A stretch of 64,000 bases of DNA from Hyperoodon ampullatus (GCA_949752795.1 OX457058.1:164364223-164428222), one strand, 5' to 3'. Shown: positions 33,185 to 44,055, numbered from the stretch's first letter. Translations and numbers: made by a program. Notes: generated by a model not told the origin, from the letters alone.

Positions 33185-33435
33185 CAGAAGTTAACCAGCA
33201 ATATATTGTTCCACAACTTGCTATTTTTACTTTACAAAGTATCTTGGAAATTGTTTCAAATTCAGCATGTATAGACTTTCCTTCTTAACTGCTGTATAGT
33301 AGTCCACTGTAGGAATAAACCATAATTTCCTTAGCCAGTTACATAGTGTTGGCCATTCCGTTTCTTTTTAGTCTTTAACTATTACAAACAATATTGTATG
33401 CCTCATTTTTGCCCATACATACAAGTAAACCTGGA
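33185..33435 (-). mobile_element. Old L1 3' region fragment
   Basis: Antisense L1M wording: TGTTCCACAACTTGCTATTT, TATCTTGGAAATTGTTTC, GCTGTATAGTAGTCCACTG, AATAAACCATAATTTCC, TAACTATTACAAACAATATTG. Diverged. Confidence 0.78.
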
Positions 33436-33719
33436 GACAAATTGCTACGTAAACAGCTACCTCTACGGATCTAAGGAGGACAGAGGCACTCAGTCCCACC
33501 AGCAAAGCAGGGGGACAGCCCACTTCCTGCTTCTCTATCACCCCTGCGCACTATCAAACCTGGAGTTCGTGCCTTCTGTTCCTGTGACCTTCCCACAGGG
33601 TGGTATACATTAGCCCACTAGGCAGGTGTGATTCTGAGCCAGCTGCCAAGCCAGGTTGAAGAAGAAACCACTCATAGGAAGAGTCTGTGAAGGGTGGTCA
33701 AGCTAAAGGAAGGAAACAC

Positions 33720-33721
33720 AG

Positions 33722-33750
<29 letters not shown>
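33720..33750. repeat. (AC)n microsatellite
   Basis: About 14 AC units, ending in an interrupted ACATACACAAGCAC. Confidence 0.93.
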
Positions 33751-33753
<3 letters not shown>

Positions 33754-33754
33754 A

Positions 33755-34655
33755 AGCACAACCTTGGACATTAGGTGGCTGCCTGGCCAAAAGCCTCCTC
33801 TCAGACAGTTTAAAACCTGTAATTTTCATTGGCCCTGCATTGATAGCTGCAAATGGAATGATCCTTTTTCACTCCTTGGAGACTAGCTACAAGCAGCCTC
33901 ATAGAAAAAGGCACCCTAGCAATGGCCTGGTATCAAGTCATGTGGATTCCCTAGGGCAGACTGTGTCTTGTGCTCCTTTATAGAACATTCCCTTTCCTGG
34001 GTGGTTTATCTATTATAAACCCACAAAAATGGATATGGTTTTTGAAAAAAGGAAGGACTTTCTTCTATCTTATGGCACAGGTAAATTATCTCATCTATTT
34101 CCCATGACTTATTAGAAATAAATGTCAGCTGTGATTTTGTCAGTCCTAAGAACAGGTGTGCAACTATGCCGACGGGAGGTCTGTCCTGCTCAACCCTGGC
34201 TGACAAGGATGAATCTTCTATTCTTACGAATCACCTTAATGCACTCATTTTTGCAGCAGCGCTCGTACATTTGTAAGGCTGTGGTGCTGTAAAAGTTGCA
34301 TTCCAACTTTGAAATATTTATCACCTCTCTTCCTGTTTGTTCTGAAAACATTAGGTGCAAACATGGATGTGAGGTCGGCATCCTTCTCTTTCCTCCATTG
34401 CAGAAAATTCTGCCCCTACACCACCGATAACACCAACAGATATGTGACAAAATGAAGACACATGCATCCTCTCTGCAGCTGCTGTGGAATTCCTCTAAAG
34501 AAGGGAAAGGTCTATGTGTGAAAATACACTATGCTTGGTGAGACCGCCAAGTTTGGGGTCTGGATTATGTGACGATGTCACCAGAGGAGGCCAGAAAGAC
34601 CCCTCCCGTGCCTGCTCCCTAAAACCTTCAGGAGAAGTCTGAAATCACAGAGGGC
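33755..34655. other. Non-coding stretch without recognised features
   Basis: No coding frame or named repeat recognised. Confidence 0.5.
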
Positions 34656-34659
34656 TTGT

Positions 34660-34750
34660 TTTATGCATTCATGTCATGACTCTCTTTTGAGTGCCTACTA
34701 TGTGTTTCAGGCACCAACATAATGGTGGGAGATGGGGTCCCAGTCAAGTT
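34660..34750 (-). repeat. L2 LINE 3' fragment
   Basis: ATTCATGTCATGACTCTC, TTTGAGTGCCTACTATGTGT, TTCAGGCACCAACATAATGG match the antisense L2 end. Confidence 0.7.
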
Positions 34751-34769
34751 TGAGACCCTCACTGAGTAA

Positions 34770-34965
34770 TAGCATGACCCAGATGTTCAAATCTTAGACC
34801 CAGCACTTGCTGGCTTCTTGGCTGTGGCAGGTGATGCCACATCTTTAAGCTTCCATTTCTTGATTGCTGTGATGATATTAATAAAATCTCCCCTCCCCGG
34901 GCTGTGAAGGTTAGTTGTGCTGACGTAAGCCATGCATCTGACACCCAATAAGCCTAAGTCCTCTT
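34770..34965 (+). repeat. MIR-like fragment
   Basis: CCCAGCACTTGCTGGCTTC, TTAAGCTTCCATTTCTTGAT, AATAAAATCTCCCCTCC and GTGAAGGTTAGTTGTGCTG follow sense MIR order loosely. Diverged, so moderate confidence. Confidence 0.5.
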
Positions 34966-35139
34966 GCATGAGCCAAGAGAAGCTGTTTGAGGGTTCTGAT
35001 CAGGGCAGCACTCATGGTAGCCAGACAACCAGGTAACATTGTCAAGAATGGATCAGCCCCAGAGAGTTATCCACATCAAGCAGAGAATAATTCCCTCTCA
35101 ACCTGAAAACACTGTGTGTATTGACAAGTAAAATGATAG
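34966..35139. other. Non-coding stretch without recognised features
   Basis: Short unassigned segment between MIR copies. Confidence 0.5.
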
Positions 35140-35304
35140 AAGTAGGCAAACCCTGCAGTCAAATATTGTCTCTAGTGCTGTGTGTCCTTGTGCCATTACT
35201 TAACCTCTCTGAACCTCAGTGTCTTCAGATTCTCACCTATAAAATGGAGATGATTACAGTACACATCGCATAGGTGTGTGGTGAAGATTAAATTAAATGA
35301 GGAG

Positions 35305-35337
<33 letters not shown>

Positions 35338-35395
35338 AAACAGTGTTTGCTGCATAATTAAAACTCAATAAATAAACGTTAGCCATCATTATGGT
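35140..35395 (+). repeat. MIR SINE interrupted by a (TC)n(AC)n tract
   Basis: Sense MIR: GTGCCATTACTTAACCTCTC, TGAACCTCAGTGTCTTCAGA, ATAAAATGGAGATGATTACA, GGTGAAGATTAAATTAAATG. The tract (TC)n(AC)n at about 35303-35337 interrupts it, and MIR resumes with AAAACTCAATAAATAAACGT. The microsatellite has replaced the 3' middle of the element. Confidence 0.9.
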
Positions 35396-35704
35396 TGTGT
35401 CATACAGAAAGCCCTGTTTCCCGTCACACATTTGACTCAAAGATATGCAATCAACACACACACAAAAGTACAGATACATTTGCTTCGTTGTTGGAAAGCT
35501 GAGTAGAAGGGAAAGAGCATGGGGCTTATTCAGAAAAAGGGAGTTGACGTCCTGATTCTCTTGCCGCCCAACCCTGTCACCTTAGCCATCAAAGTTCTCC
35601 TTTTCTGAATTAGTTTCCTTACTGACCACTGGTTGTAAGGTTCTGTAAGATGAAGGTGTTTGTAAAGGATACAGTGTGATTGAAATGTAAGGTGGTGTAA
35701 TTGA

Positions 35705-35870
35705 TTGCACAAGGTAGAGAGTGGATTTGAAGTCAGACAGACTTGGGTTAGCTTTCCTGCCTTGCTACTCACTGACAGTGTGGCTTTGGGCTGGTCACAC
35801 AACCCCTCTGGTGAACCTCTATTTCTATCTATGTCTATAAAATGCACATAATAATAGCTGCCCTGCTGAT
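35705..35870 (+). repeat. MIR SINE fragment
   Basis: Sense MIR: TGGATTTGAAGTCAGACAGA, CTTGGGTTAGC, TTGCTACTCACTGACAGTGT, GCTTTGGGCTGGTCACACAA, TATAAAATGCACATAATAAT. Confidence 0.88.
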
Positions 35871-35874
35871 CTCA

Positions 35875-37890
35875 AGTGGCCAAGTCTCAAACCTGAAAAA
35901 TGAATATCAAAGAGCTTTGTCATTTAAAAGTCCACATGGCTGTAATTTGAGATTGTGGTTCATCACAATGAGGGCATTTCTTTGGGCAGCTTCTTAGCCC
36001 ACAACCCAACAGGGAGGAGCAGAAAGGCAATGCCAGTGCAGCCAGAGGAAGCAGGGAAACTATCAAGAGAACAGAAGTGATTTTTTCAACCTGAGGTTTG
36101 ACTGGAACCCAGGACCTATAGATTTGGGGCAAGAGGGGTGAATAGGGCGTTTCCCTTTCTGTGGAGGAAAAAGACCCCAAGCTGCCACTGCCATCTGGGA
36201 TCCTGGGAGAGCACCCAAGCAAGGATCCTAGGTGCTGTGCCCCCCGTGGCCTCCTCCAAAAGCTCAGATGTTAGTATCCCAACCTGCTTATCATGGAGGG
36301 GAGTCCAGCTCTGCAGCCAGAGGGCAACTAAAGCATGTAGACCTGTGCTCACGCCCAAACAAACATCCAGGACTATTTCATCAAGCCCCACACACCTTCC
36401 CATCCTAAGTGGACTCATTCTGTTCTATGAATAATGCTGCCCTTAAGTTTTGCTTCCAATGCCATGTCTGGCCTAATGCACAAACATTAATTATGCTGTA
36501 TTCCCTAACGTTTCTGTAAAGATAGTCAGCAACATCCCTATTAAGAATGCGGATAAGTAAAAAGGGGAAATCTCTGAAATCACCTGACTTGGCTCCGGAA
36601 TAAACACTTAATTCATGATAATTGCTGTGCTTTCTTTACGTTTCTGATGTAATCCGGTGTCAACATGATCCCGTTGGGGGAAAAGTCTGTGCAAAATAAA
36701 GGAATGTCAGAAAGCAAAGTTATTCACTCTTCAAGTGCTTTTCACCCTTTTTCTCTCTTGTAATGCTTACAAAACAAAGGTGATGGGCAGGCTAAAGGTC
36801 CATCCCATCAGGCAGACTGCTCTGCTATTTATAGCTGCAGGATGCTCAGAACCACCCAAGAAGTCCCACTTTCAGGACTATTTTCAGTGCCAACGAGAAA
36901 GCAAAGGGCCTGAAGGCCAAATCTTGCTATCAGAATGATGGTTATTATTTGCCTCTGTTTGCTATAGCCATTATTTTTTTATCCCAGAAAAAAGCCTGCT
37001 ATGGGGATATTTGATGTTTTCCAACTGTGGTCCTCCTTCCTAATGTCCATTCTCCCTTCCCTGAATGTCGTAAATCAATCGGATGTTAGAAGAGAAAATA
37101 AAATGTTCCGTTGCCTGCAACCTCCAATCCCAGGAGCGCTGGAGCTTCAGCTCATACCCAGCAAAGGCGACTGACACTGGCAGAGACCCCAGATCCTCAA
37201 AAATCCTGTCATCAGCGTCCCAGTTTCTCTCTGACTCCCCACCCCTACCTTGCTGTTCCACAGCATCTTTTGGGGCGTGGAGCAAACACTTCATCAGAAT
37301 GAACCTGCTCTCACAGACTCTGCCCTGATTCAGAATTTGTATTGCAGATTGTCAGGAAAAGGATTTTACCTCTAGGATTTGGAGAGCTCTTGTTAGATTA
37401 GTAAACCCCTTCACATCTAATACTCATTTCAGAAAAACAATCAGCACCGTGGAGACTGACTTGCAGCCTCCCCTTTTCTCACAAATCCCTTGGAGAGCTG
37501 GTCAAAGACGCTCTTACCTCTCCCGAAAACTGACGGCTCAGAAGCAAAAGTGGACAGCTGCAAACCTCACGTCAGGATGGGCCACGCAAATGAACGTGAG
37601 CCTCCATTTAGTCCACCGCCCTGTGTGTTCTCAATTGAGAAAATGTGAGTTAACTCAGTCATTCTCCTTGGAGTCCATCATCTTGAGCACCTAGAAAGTC
37701 TGCTTAAATAAGAGGAGAGACATTTCCAGCCATCCTGACTCAAAATCAGGCAGGGAGCCACTTAAAACACCCACACTGGTTGCTGGGGTCCCGTAACAAC
37801 ACTTACCAACTGTTACTCCTTCCAAGAAAACCAAAAGCATGTCTGTCCTATAAATACTTGAACATTTAAACAGAAACTCATTTTAATTAA
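35875..37890. other. Long repeat-poor non-coding stretch
   Basis: No named repeat over about 2 kb. The frames at 35920-36434 are open on both strands but resemble nothing. The segment 36440-36740 (TGCACAAACATTAATTATGC, AACACTTAATTCATGATAAT) is A+T-rich, with homeodomain-like TAAT words. I list it as a candidate conserved element, by inference only. Confidence 0.4.
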
Positions 37891-37894
37891 GTTG

Positions 37895-38110
37895 CACTTC
37901 TTTTCAATATTGAAATATCATTTTGTATGTTATTTTCTAATTATAAAAATGATACATACTTGTAAAAAAAAATTATACAGTGAGGCAATAGATAAAGTAG
38001 AAAGAGAAATTCTCCAAAATCCTTCACATCTGAAGACAACCAGAGTAAATATTTTGGTGTATATCCTTCCAGAATTTCATCTAGGTATATCTATTGTTTT
38101 TAGATAAAGT
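37895..38110 (-). mobile_element. Old L1 3' region fragment
   Basis: TTATAAAAATGATACATACT, AAAGTAGAAAGAGAAATTCT and TGGTGTATATCCTTCCAGAA follow a known L1M 3' segment that normally reads antisense in this orientation. 51180-51350 is a related fragment. Confidence 0.65.
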
Positions 38111-38129
38111 AGCAAGAATGTCTATTGAA

Positions 38130-38335
38130 AACTTTTTTTTTTATTGTAGTGACAACTTTGAAACAACCTGAATGTCCATCAGTAAGAAAATAGTAAATTA
38201 AATTATAAGGCATCTGTACGTTGGAATCCCTTTCAGCTAGTAAGAGGAAGAGATAGTTCTAGCTCCATTGACAAGGAAAGATGTGCACAGTATATTGTTA
38301 AATTAGAAAAGCAAGTTGTAGAACAATAAATGTTC
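38130..38335 (+). mobile_element. Old L1 ORF2-end fragment
   Basis: Sense L1 wording: AACAACCTGAATGTCCATCA, GTAAATTAAATTATAAGGCA, CATCTGTACGTTGGAATCC, GTGCACAGTATATTGTTAAA. It lies in the opposite orientation to the adjoining fragment, so the two come from separate insertions or an inversion. Confidence 0.75.
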
Positions 38336-38454
38336 CAAAACTTAAGCAATTGCCTGTGCCTTTAGCCCATTGCACATTCTTCATACCGCCACTGATCATT
38401 TTACCTCAGTTTTCATTATTTATATTTAGGTGAATATGCACCTGCCAGAAGGTC

Positions 38455-38804
38455 ACTATATCGGAGACCCAGGGAACTCACATTATCGAGCCCAAGCTTG
38501 CCACACAGGCCAGTAAATCAAGAGATGAGTTTTTGGGACAAGGAATAGTGACTTTATTCAGAAAGCCAGCAGACTGAGAAAATGATGGACTCGTGTCCCA
38601 AAGAACCATCTTCCCCAAATTAGAATCCACGCTTATTTTATACTAAAAGGGGAAGACATAAAGTCCTGGTTGCGGCCAGATTCCAAAGGGGATGTGTTAA
38701 TTTCTTCTTTCCTGCAACCATTCCCAGATGGGCCTGGTCAGGAGGTTTCCTGTGAGCTAAACAAAAGTACTTTAGCTTAATGTTAAAATACTTAGCCTCT
38801 CACA
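38455..38804 (-). mobile_element. Solo LTR-like element, ERV1 class, related to 12811-13240
   Basis: On the minus strand it starts TGTGAGAGGCTAAG, contains GGAATGGTTGCAGGAAAG and TTAACACATCCCCTTTGG, a TATAAAATAAG promoter box (38632-38642) and an AATAAAG poly(A) signal (38552-38559). These are followed by an R/U5-like part with TTTACTGGCCTGTG and GGCAAGC. The first two phrases and the R/U5 part align with the LTR at 12811-13240. No viral coding sequence adjoins it, so it is a solo LTR. The inner end near 38455 is approximate. Confidence 0.7.
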
Positions 38805-38899
38805 CGAAGAAAAATTAAGAAAAGCAGCAACTAGGGGGAACAAAAGAAAATATAAAGGGCTAAAAGCCTGATTAGGCTCTTCCTCAAAACCTAAAAAAA

Positions 38900-39300
38900 C
38901 GTTGTGAATAAAAGAATTATCAAATAAATTATAATACGTACATCCATAATTTAAATAGTATTCAGCAGTTAGGTCATCATGTAGTAACACTGTATTTCAT
39001 GACATGGAAAGATTTTCAAGATATAATAACTGAAAAAAGCAATGTAAACAGTATGACTCCATTTGCATCTGTTAAAAAAGAATTGTATATATGTATCTAT
39101 ATATATTTATATATATATATTCATATGAATAGATGGGTAATAGATACAGGAGAAACTTATATGTATGGTTATATCTCTGGAGGGGAAAGTGGGATCCAGT
39201 GGGTACATGAAAGGGAACTTCCACTTTTTTTATGAACTTGTTAACTATTTGAATATTGCAGTATTATATTTTGTATCACATACATATAATCTTTAAAAAT
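38900..39300 (+). mobile_element. Old L1 ORF2-end and 3' region
   Basis: Sense L1: CAAATAAATTATAATACGTA, CATGACATGGAAAGATTTTC, AACAGTATGACTCCATTTGC, and a late AACTTGTTAACTATTTGAAT. An AT-rich tract fills about 39085-39125. It may continue the fragment at 38130-38335, split by the LTR. Confidence 0.75.
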
Positions 39301-39304
39301 CACA

Positions 39305-40480
39305 GTAATGACAATGTTAAAGACAATCCAGAGGGGGCAAAATTTCCTTCCCTTCCCCTTCTGACACTCCTTTTCTGGAGTGTTGGAGAAGCTAAGTCAG
39401 GTGCATCTTCACAGCTGCTTCAGTGAGCAAAGGAACCATCCCATCATACCGATGAGATGGATGGGGAACAGCAAACACAGACATGGGTGCTGTCTCCCCA
39501 GAGGTGAGCATGTGCTTGCTTGGTTCTCTGGCTACAAGAAACCCACAGAGAGGAAGTTCCTCATTATGTTCCATTCTCCTGATCTTTTTTCTTCAGCAGG
39601 GATATTCTGAACTGAGCAGTAACGTTTGCCACTGTCACAACATTCTACCGTGTTCATGGGGATCATTTCCTCCTTTCATATCCTGCCACTGTTAGCTGGG
39701 TTTTAATTAGCAGCCGGTACATAACACCAAGCAAGTGCTAGAAATATGCAGACAGTTTCCATGAGCAGCCCGCTTCCCTCTTATTATGTTAATAATGAAG
39801 ATATTCCCTGTTGTACCTTGGGACGATGTATCTGATAAAAGCCAGCAGAACTGCATGTTCCAGACACTCATGCTGAATAAACAGAACACGCAGCGATGGA
39901 AGCAGCTCCAACATAATGCTTCACAGGAATACCAATTGGTGAAAACTGCCATTTAAAATCCCCTTTTGTTTGCTCTATTAACTAAGCACACTTTACTCAC
40001 CAAAGGCCCAAGACTAAGATGGTGTCTGAATAGGGCCCAGATTAGATTATCCCTCTGCACCAAAGGAGAGCAGAAGCCATGGCGTTTGCTTCTACATCCC
40101 TCGACCTACTTCAGGGTTCAGAGTTTTGTTTACTTCACGGGCTCCACCCTAAACCTACAACCAAGCCACTGGTCTGAACTGGCATGTGTTTTTATTGAGC
40201 ACAATGGGCTGTAGCAGGTGCCGATCAAATCATCTGTCCCGGGCCTCACACTGGTGGTGGTGCTCCAAGACCCCTTCTCAAGTCTGAAGATCCATTTATA
40301 GATGAAAAAGCTATCATGGACCCCTATGGGATAAAAGATCTATTTTTAGCATTTACTGATTTAAAAAATATACAATGAAAAATCAACTATGAATTCAGCA
40401 ACACTTGGAGATAAATTTGCATCTTATAATCAAAACAGTATTTACATATATTTGAAAATATTCATGTACTCATTTTGACA
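39305..40480. other. Repeat-poor non-coding stretch
   Basis: No named repeat or gene. 39690-39960 is rich in AATTAGC, TTATTATGTTAATAATG and TGCTGAATAAAC words and has the look of a conserved non-coding block (inference). Confidence 0.4.
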
Positions 40481-40483
40481 CAC

Positions 40484-40843
40484 TGCTATGGACTGAATGT
40501 CTGTGTTCCACCCCCCAAACTCATATGTTGAAAACCGACTCCCTAATGTGATGGTATTTGGAGGTATTTAGGAGGTAATAGAGTCATGGGGGTGGAGCCC
40601 TCATGAATGGGATTCATGTTCTTATAAAAGAGACCCCATGGAGCTCCCAAATGCCTTCAGCCATCTGTAAACTGGAGAAAGATCCTCATCAGAACCCAAC
40701 CATGCTAGCGCTCTAACCTTGCACTTCTGGGCTCTTGAATGTTGAGAAATAAATTTCTGTTGTTCATAAGCCACCCTGTTGTTCTGTTGTTCATAAGTGC
40801 CCCTATGGCACTTTGTTATAGCAACCCAGATGGACTAAGATAC
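40484..40843 (+). mobile_element. MaLR-type LTR (ERV-L related), nearly complete
   Basis: Starts TGCTATGGACTGAATGTCTG and contains AACTCATATGTTGAAAACC, AATGTGATGGTATTTGGAGG, GGGGTGGAGCCCTCATGAAT, a TTATAAAAGAG promoter-like box and AAATAAATTTCTGTTGTT near the end. It ends at CCAGATGGACTAAGATA. This is the layout of mammalian MaLR LTRs (MST/MLT type). No internal region adjoins it. A 14-bp phrase, CTGTTGTTCATAAG, occurs twice (40757 and 40784), a local 27-bp duplication. Confidence 0.85.
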
Positions 40844-40844
40844 T

Positions 40845-41812
40845 TATTATGTATCCAGTCCACAGACTACAGACCCAAGGATCCCCTAGCCATTTCTCCA
40901 AGGAGTCCTCCATCCATACTCAGGAATTACTAGTGCAGAATGTGCAAAAGAGAAAGTGAGCTGGGTTTTGCCCTTGAAGATCCTAACATTTAACACTACT
41001 AGACTCAAGGGTTTCAAGTTAAGCCACTAGTGGACCAAAGGTAGAGAGCCAGGGGGAGCCTGGAGTAGACAATGGCAGTGGGGATGGAGAAGAAGCAGAC
41101 ATAATGGGGGAGAAGGGAAAGAGGTAAAACCTGCAGGGGGAGGCGGCCCCCTGAAGGTGGGGTGTCGGGGGGAGGGAGGGTTGAGTGCTGGAGCCCTTCA
41201 CCTCAACCAAGACAGGACTGGGGAAGCAGGACTGGGTCCAAAGAACTCCCTGAGCAGTTCTGTTTCTGGGCTTTCCAGAGTGATTCCTCCTCACAAATGG
41301 GATGATATCCTGAGTGCTCTCATGGCTACAAAGGAGGTCCCATTTCACTATTACCCAGAAACATTTCAACTCCCATCTATTTACACCCAGGAAATCATAG
41401 CAGATCACAGAATCCTGGAAGAAAATGTCTTCACATGAAGCCTCCTGTTGAGGATACTTTGATCATCCAGAGACTGACCCCTTCTCTGATTTCTAGGTCA
41501 ATGTCTCATTTGCACATAAAGACTAACAGAGTCGTTTTCTCTAAGCACTTTTCTTTATCCTTTGCTCCATTGCTTGGAAGCTGCAGAAAAGGAGACAAGG
41601 GAGGTAATTATAACCACTTTCAGGCTGCGAACTCCACTGAATGTAGCAGAAATAAATGATTATACTTTTATTTGTTAGTATAACAGCATGTGCGGGTTCT
41701 TACCTGCTGCAGGGCTCTGGGCTGCACAAGTCACATTCATTCATTCCTCCTTGGAGAAGTCTTCTGAACCACCCAGTTTAGAGTAACCCCACTCCCGCTC
41801 ATTACCCTTCAT
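40845..41812. other. Non-coding stretch without recognised features
   Basis: Purine-rich DNA at 41040-41190, otherwise unremarkable. The 129-codon minus frame at 41019-41408 and the plus frame at 41157-41438 overlap, and neither resembles a known protein. Confidence 0.5.
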
Positions 41813-41823
41813 ACATCCGTGAG

Positions 41824-42029
41824 GTTTTTTTTGGTTTTTTTTTTTTTTTTTTTGCAATACGCAGGTCTCTCCCGTTGCGGAGCACAGTCTCTGGATGCGC
41901 AGGCTCAGCGGCCATGGCTCACGGGCCCAGCCACTCCGCGGCATGTGGGATCTTCCCGGACCAGGGCACGAACCCGTGTCCTCTGCATCGGCAGGTGGAC
42001 TCTCAACCACTGCGCCACCAGGGAAGCCC
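41824..42029 (-). mobile_element. Cetacean tRNA-derived SINE with 16-bp internal deletion
   Basis: T-run, antisense SINE body, end GGGAAGCCC, flanked by the perfect 11-bp duplication ACATCCGTGAG (41813-41823 and 42030-42040). Relative to the other copies it lacks 16 bases between two CTCTC motifs in the tail-proximal part (reads GGTCTCTCCCG), consistent with slippage between direct repeats. Confidence 0.95.
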
Positions 42030-42084
42030 ACATCCGTGAGTTTTATTATCTTCATAGTACTCCTCACTCTATAACTATCTTATT

Positions 42085-42235
42085 TCCTGATTGCTTTATG
42101 TATCACATGCATTCACTTGCTAGTCCGTCACCTCAATAATTACAGGCAGAACTTGTTTGCTTGTTAACCCCTCTATTCCCAGTGCCTAGGAACGTGCCTG
42201 GCTTCCAGTGGACACCTTCTTTTTTTTCAGTTAAT
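42085..42235 (+). repeat. L2 LINE 3' fragment
   Basis: TCCTGATTGCTTTATGTATC, GCAGAACTTGTTTGCTTG, CTATTCCCAGTGCCTAGGAA and GTGCCTGGCTTCCAGTGGAC follow the sense L2 3' region. Confidence 0.68.
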
Positions 42236-42239
42236 TCAT

Positions 42240-43082
42240 AAATGATTCCATTTAAACCTTACCATCATTTATGGAGTAAGTACTAGTACTAACTTGACTT
42301 TTCTGAATGTGGACCTAGTTCTTGTTCTATGAATGGCAGTGTATCCAAGCCAGGACCCAGAGAACTGTCTCTATGAGTTACAGCGAAACGGCTTCAGAAC
42401 AGAGACAAAAGCTCACACTGAACATCTCTCTGCCCAAGTTGAACATCCATATCCCAGCGAACTCGGCTAAGACTTGCAAACCCAGCTGTCCAAAATGACA
42501 GCTGGAAGAACTTGTGTGAAGAAGGTGAGAGCATTATTGGGAAGAGGGGGAGATTTATTGATTACTCTTGATGCTTAGGACTCTTTGGTATAGCTGGTGG
42601 CTCTCTCCCACAGGCCGACTGTTCGGTTCTCCGTTCTCCACCCACCCACCTCACAAAGCTGATAGAGGAGGAAGTCAGCTGACAAAGGAAAACCACTGTG
42701 AGCCCGGCACACAGTGGAAACTCCCTAAATGGCAGTTGTTGTGGTGGTTGTTATTACAACTCTCATGGAGGCTTGGGTGATGGATCTCAGCAACCCAGCT
42801 TACTCAGGGCGCTTGTCTCATTTGATTTCCACAAACACAGCAAGCACAAATACCCTCATCCCAGTCAAAAAGCATCAGTGTGTTAAGGCTCATTTCTTCT
42901 GACAGTGAATGGAAGGTGCAGGTGAGGTGAGGGAGAGGGATCAGAAAATACATACGTGTATATATTTATTTGTGTATGTTAGTGTGTGTTACATATATTC
43001 ACTTGATAGTGGCTTGAAGTTGACACAGATACACAAGCTGAGCTCAGGAATAAACTGCATCTGAATTGCTCACTGACATTTA
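42240..43082. other. Non-coding stretch, weak MIR trace
   Basis: A possible MIR 3' end lies near 42690-42760 (GTGAGCCCGGCACACAGTGG, GTTGTGGTGGTTGTTATTAC). Otherwise no feature is recognised. Confidence 0.4.
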
Positions 43083-43096
43083 CTTCACACTGCTTT

Positions 43097-43299
43097 TTTT
43101 TTTTTTTTCGGTACGCGGGCCTCTCACTGTTGTGGCCTCTCCCGTTGCGGAGCACAGGCTCCGGACGCGCAGGCTCAGTGGCCATGGCTCACGGGCCCAG
43201 CCGCTCCGCGACATGTGAGATCTTCCCAGACCGGGGCACGAACCTGTGTCCCCTGCATCGGCAGGCAGACTCTCAACCACTGCACCACCAGGGAAGCCC
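43097..43299 (-). mobile_element. Cetacean tRNA-derived SINE (CHR type), full length
   Basis: T-run, antisense SINE body with GGCACGAACC, end GGGAAGCCC. Flanks CTTCACACTGCTTT (43083-43096) and CTTCACGCTGCTTT (43300-43313) are a 14-bp duplication with one change. Confidence 0.95.
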
Positions 43300-43314
43300 C
43301 TTCACGCTGCTTTG

Positions 43315-43841
43315 AGATTACTACCTTGGGCATAGGATGAGAGCAGAAAATAAGGTTCCTGTTCTTAGAAGGAAAACAAATAGTTTACCTTTTAATGGAA
43401 ATGAATGGGATATCTTGTAAACGATTCCCTTTATGCTATCTGTTTGACAAGAGCAGGACAGTATCTTAACAAGGCTTTTCTCTTTGTCCTTCACCCACCT
43501 CATGCCCAGCCAAAGAAAAAGCCTTTCCAATCAGAGACCTGCCACCAGATTGCTTAACTTTGAGGATGACAGCCAAGACCACAGGTGCATTACTTCCTCC
43601 ATCCAGCAGAAGGAGCTCTGATCAGACAATCCCAGCTTCCAATTTATGACCCAAATGTATCTGCCTGGATGAAAATGTTATTACAAATGCACATTCCTAG
43701 GTAGCTTTGAAAGGGAGAAATGGGGATATGTATACAGCCTCTGAATGTTTCTAGCATAGAGCTAAACCAATGATGACTCCTCTGTCTTCTGAAGTTTGCA
43801 TACCACACAATTCAACATCCTTTTAAAAAAACACAGGTGAG
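43315..43841. other. Non-coding stretch without recognised features
   Basis: No coding frame or named repeat recognised. Confidence 0.5.
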
Positions 43842-44052
43842 GGGCTTCCCTGGTGGCACAGTGGTTGAGAGTCCGCCTGCTGATGCAGGGGACACGGGTT
43901 CGTGCCCCGGTGTGGGAAGATCCCAAATACCGTGGAACGGCTGGGCCCATGAGCCATGGCCGCTGAGCCTGCGCGTCCGGAGCCTGTGCTCCGCAATGGG
44001 AGAGGCCACAACAGTGAGAGGCCCGCATATGGCAAAAAAAAAGAAAAAAAAA
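43842..44052 (+). mobile_element. Cetacean tRNA-derived SINE (CHR type)
   Basis: Starts GGGCTTCCCTGGTGGCACAG, B box GGTTCGTGCC, ends GCCCGCATATGGC with an A-run interrupted by G. Target duplication is weak (ACAGGTG against ATAGGTG), because the right flank has been remodelled into a GGGA array. Confidence 0.93.
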
Positions 44053-44055
44053 ATA

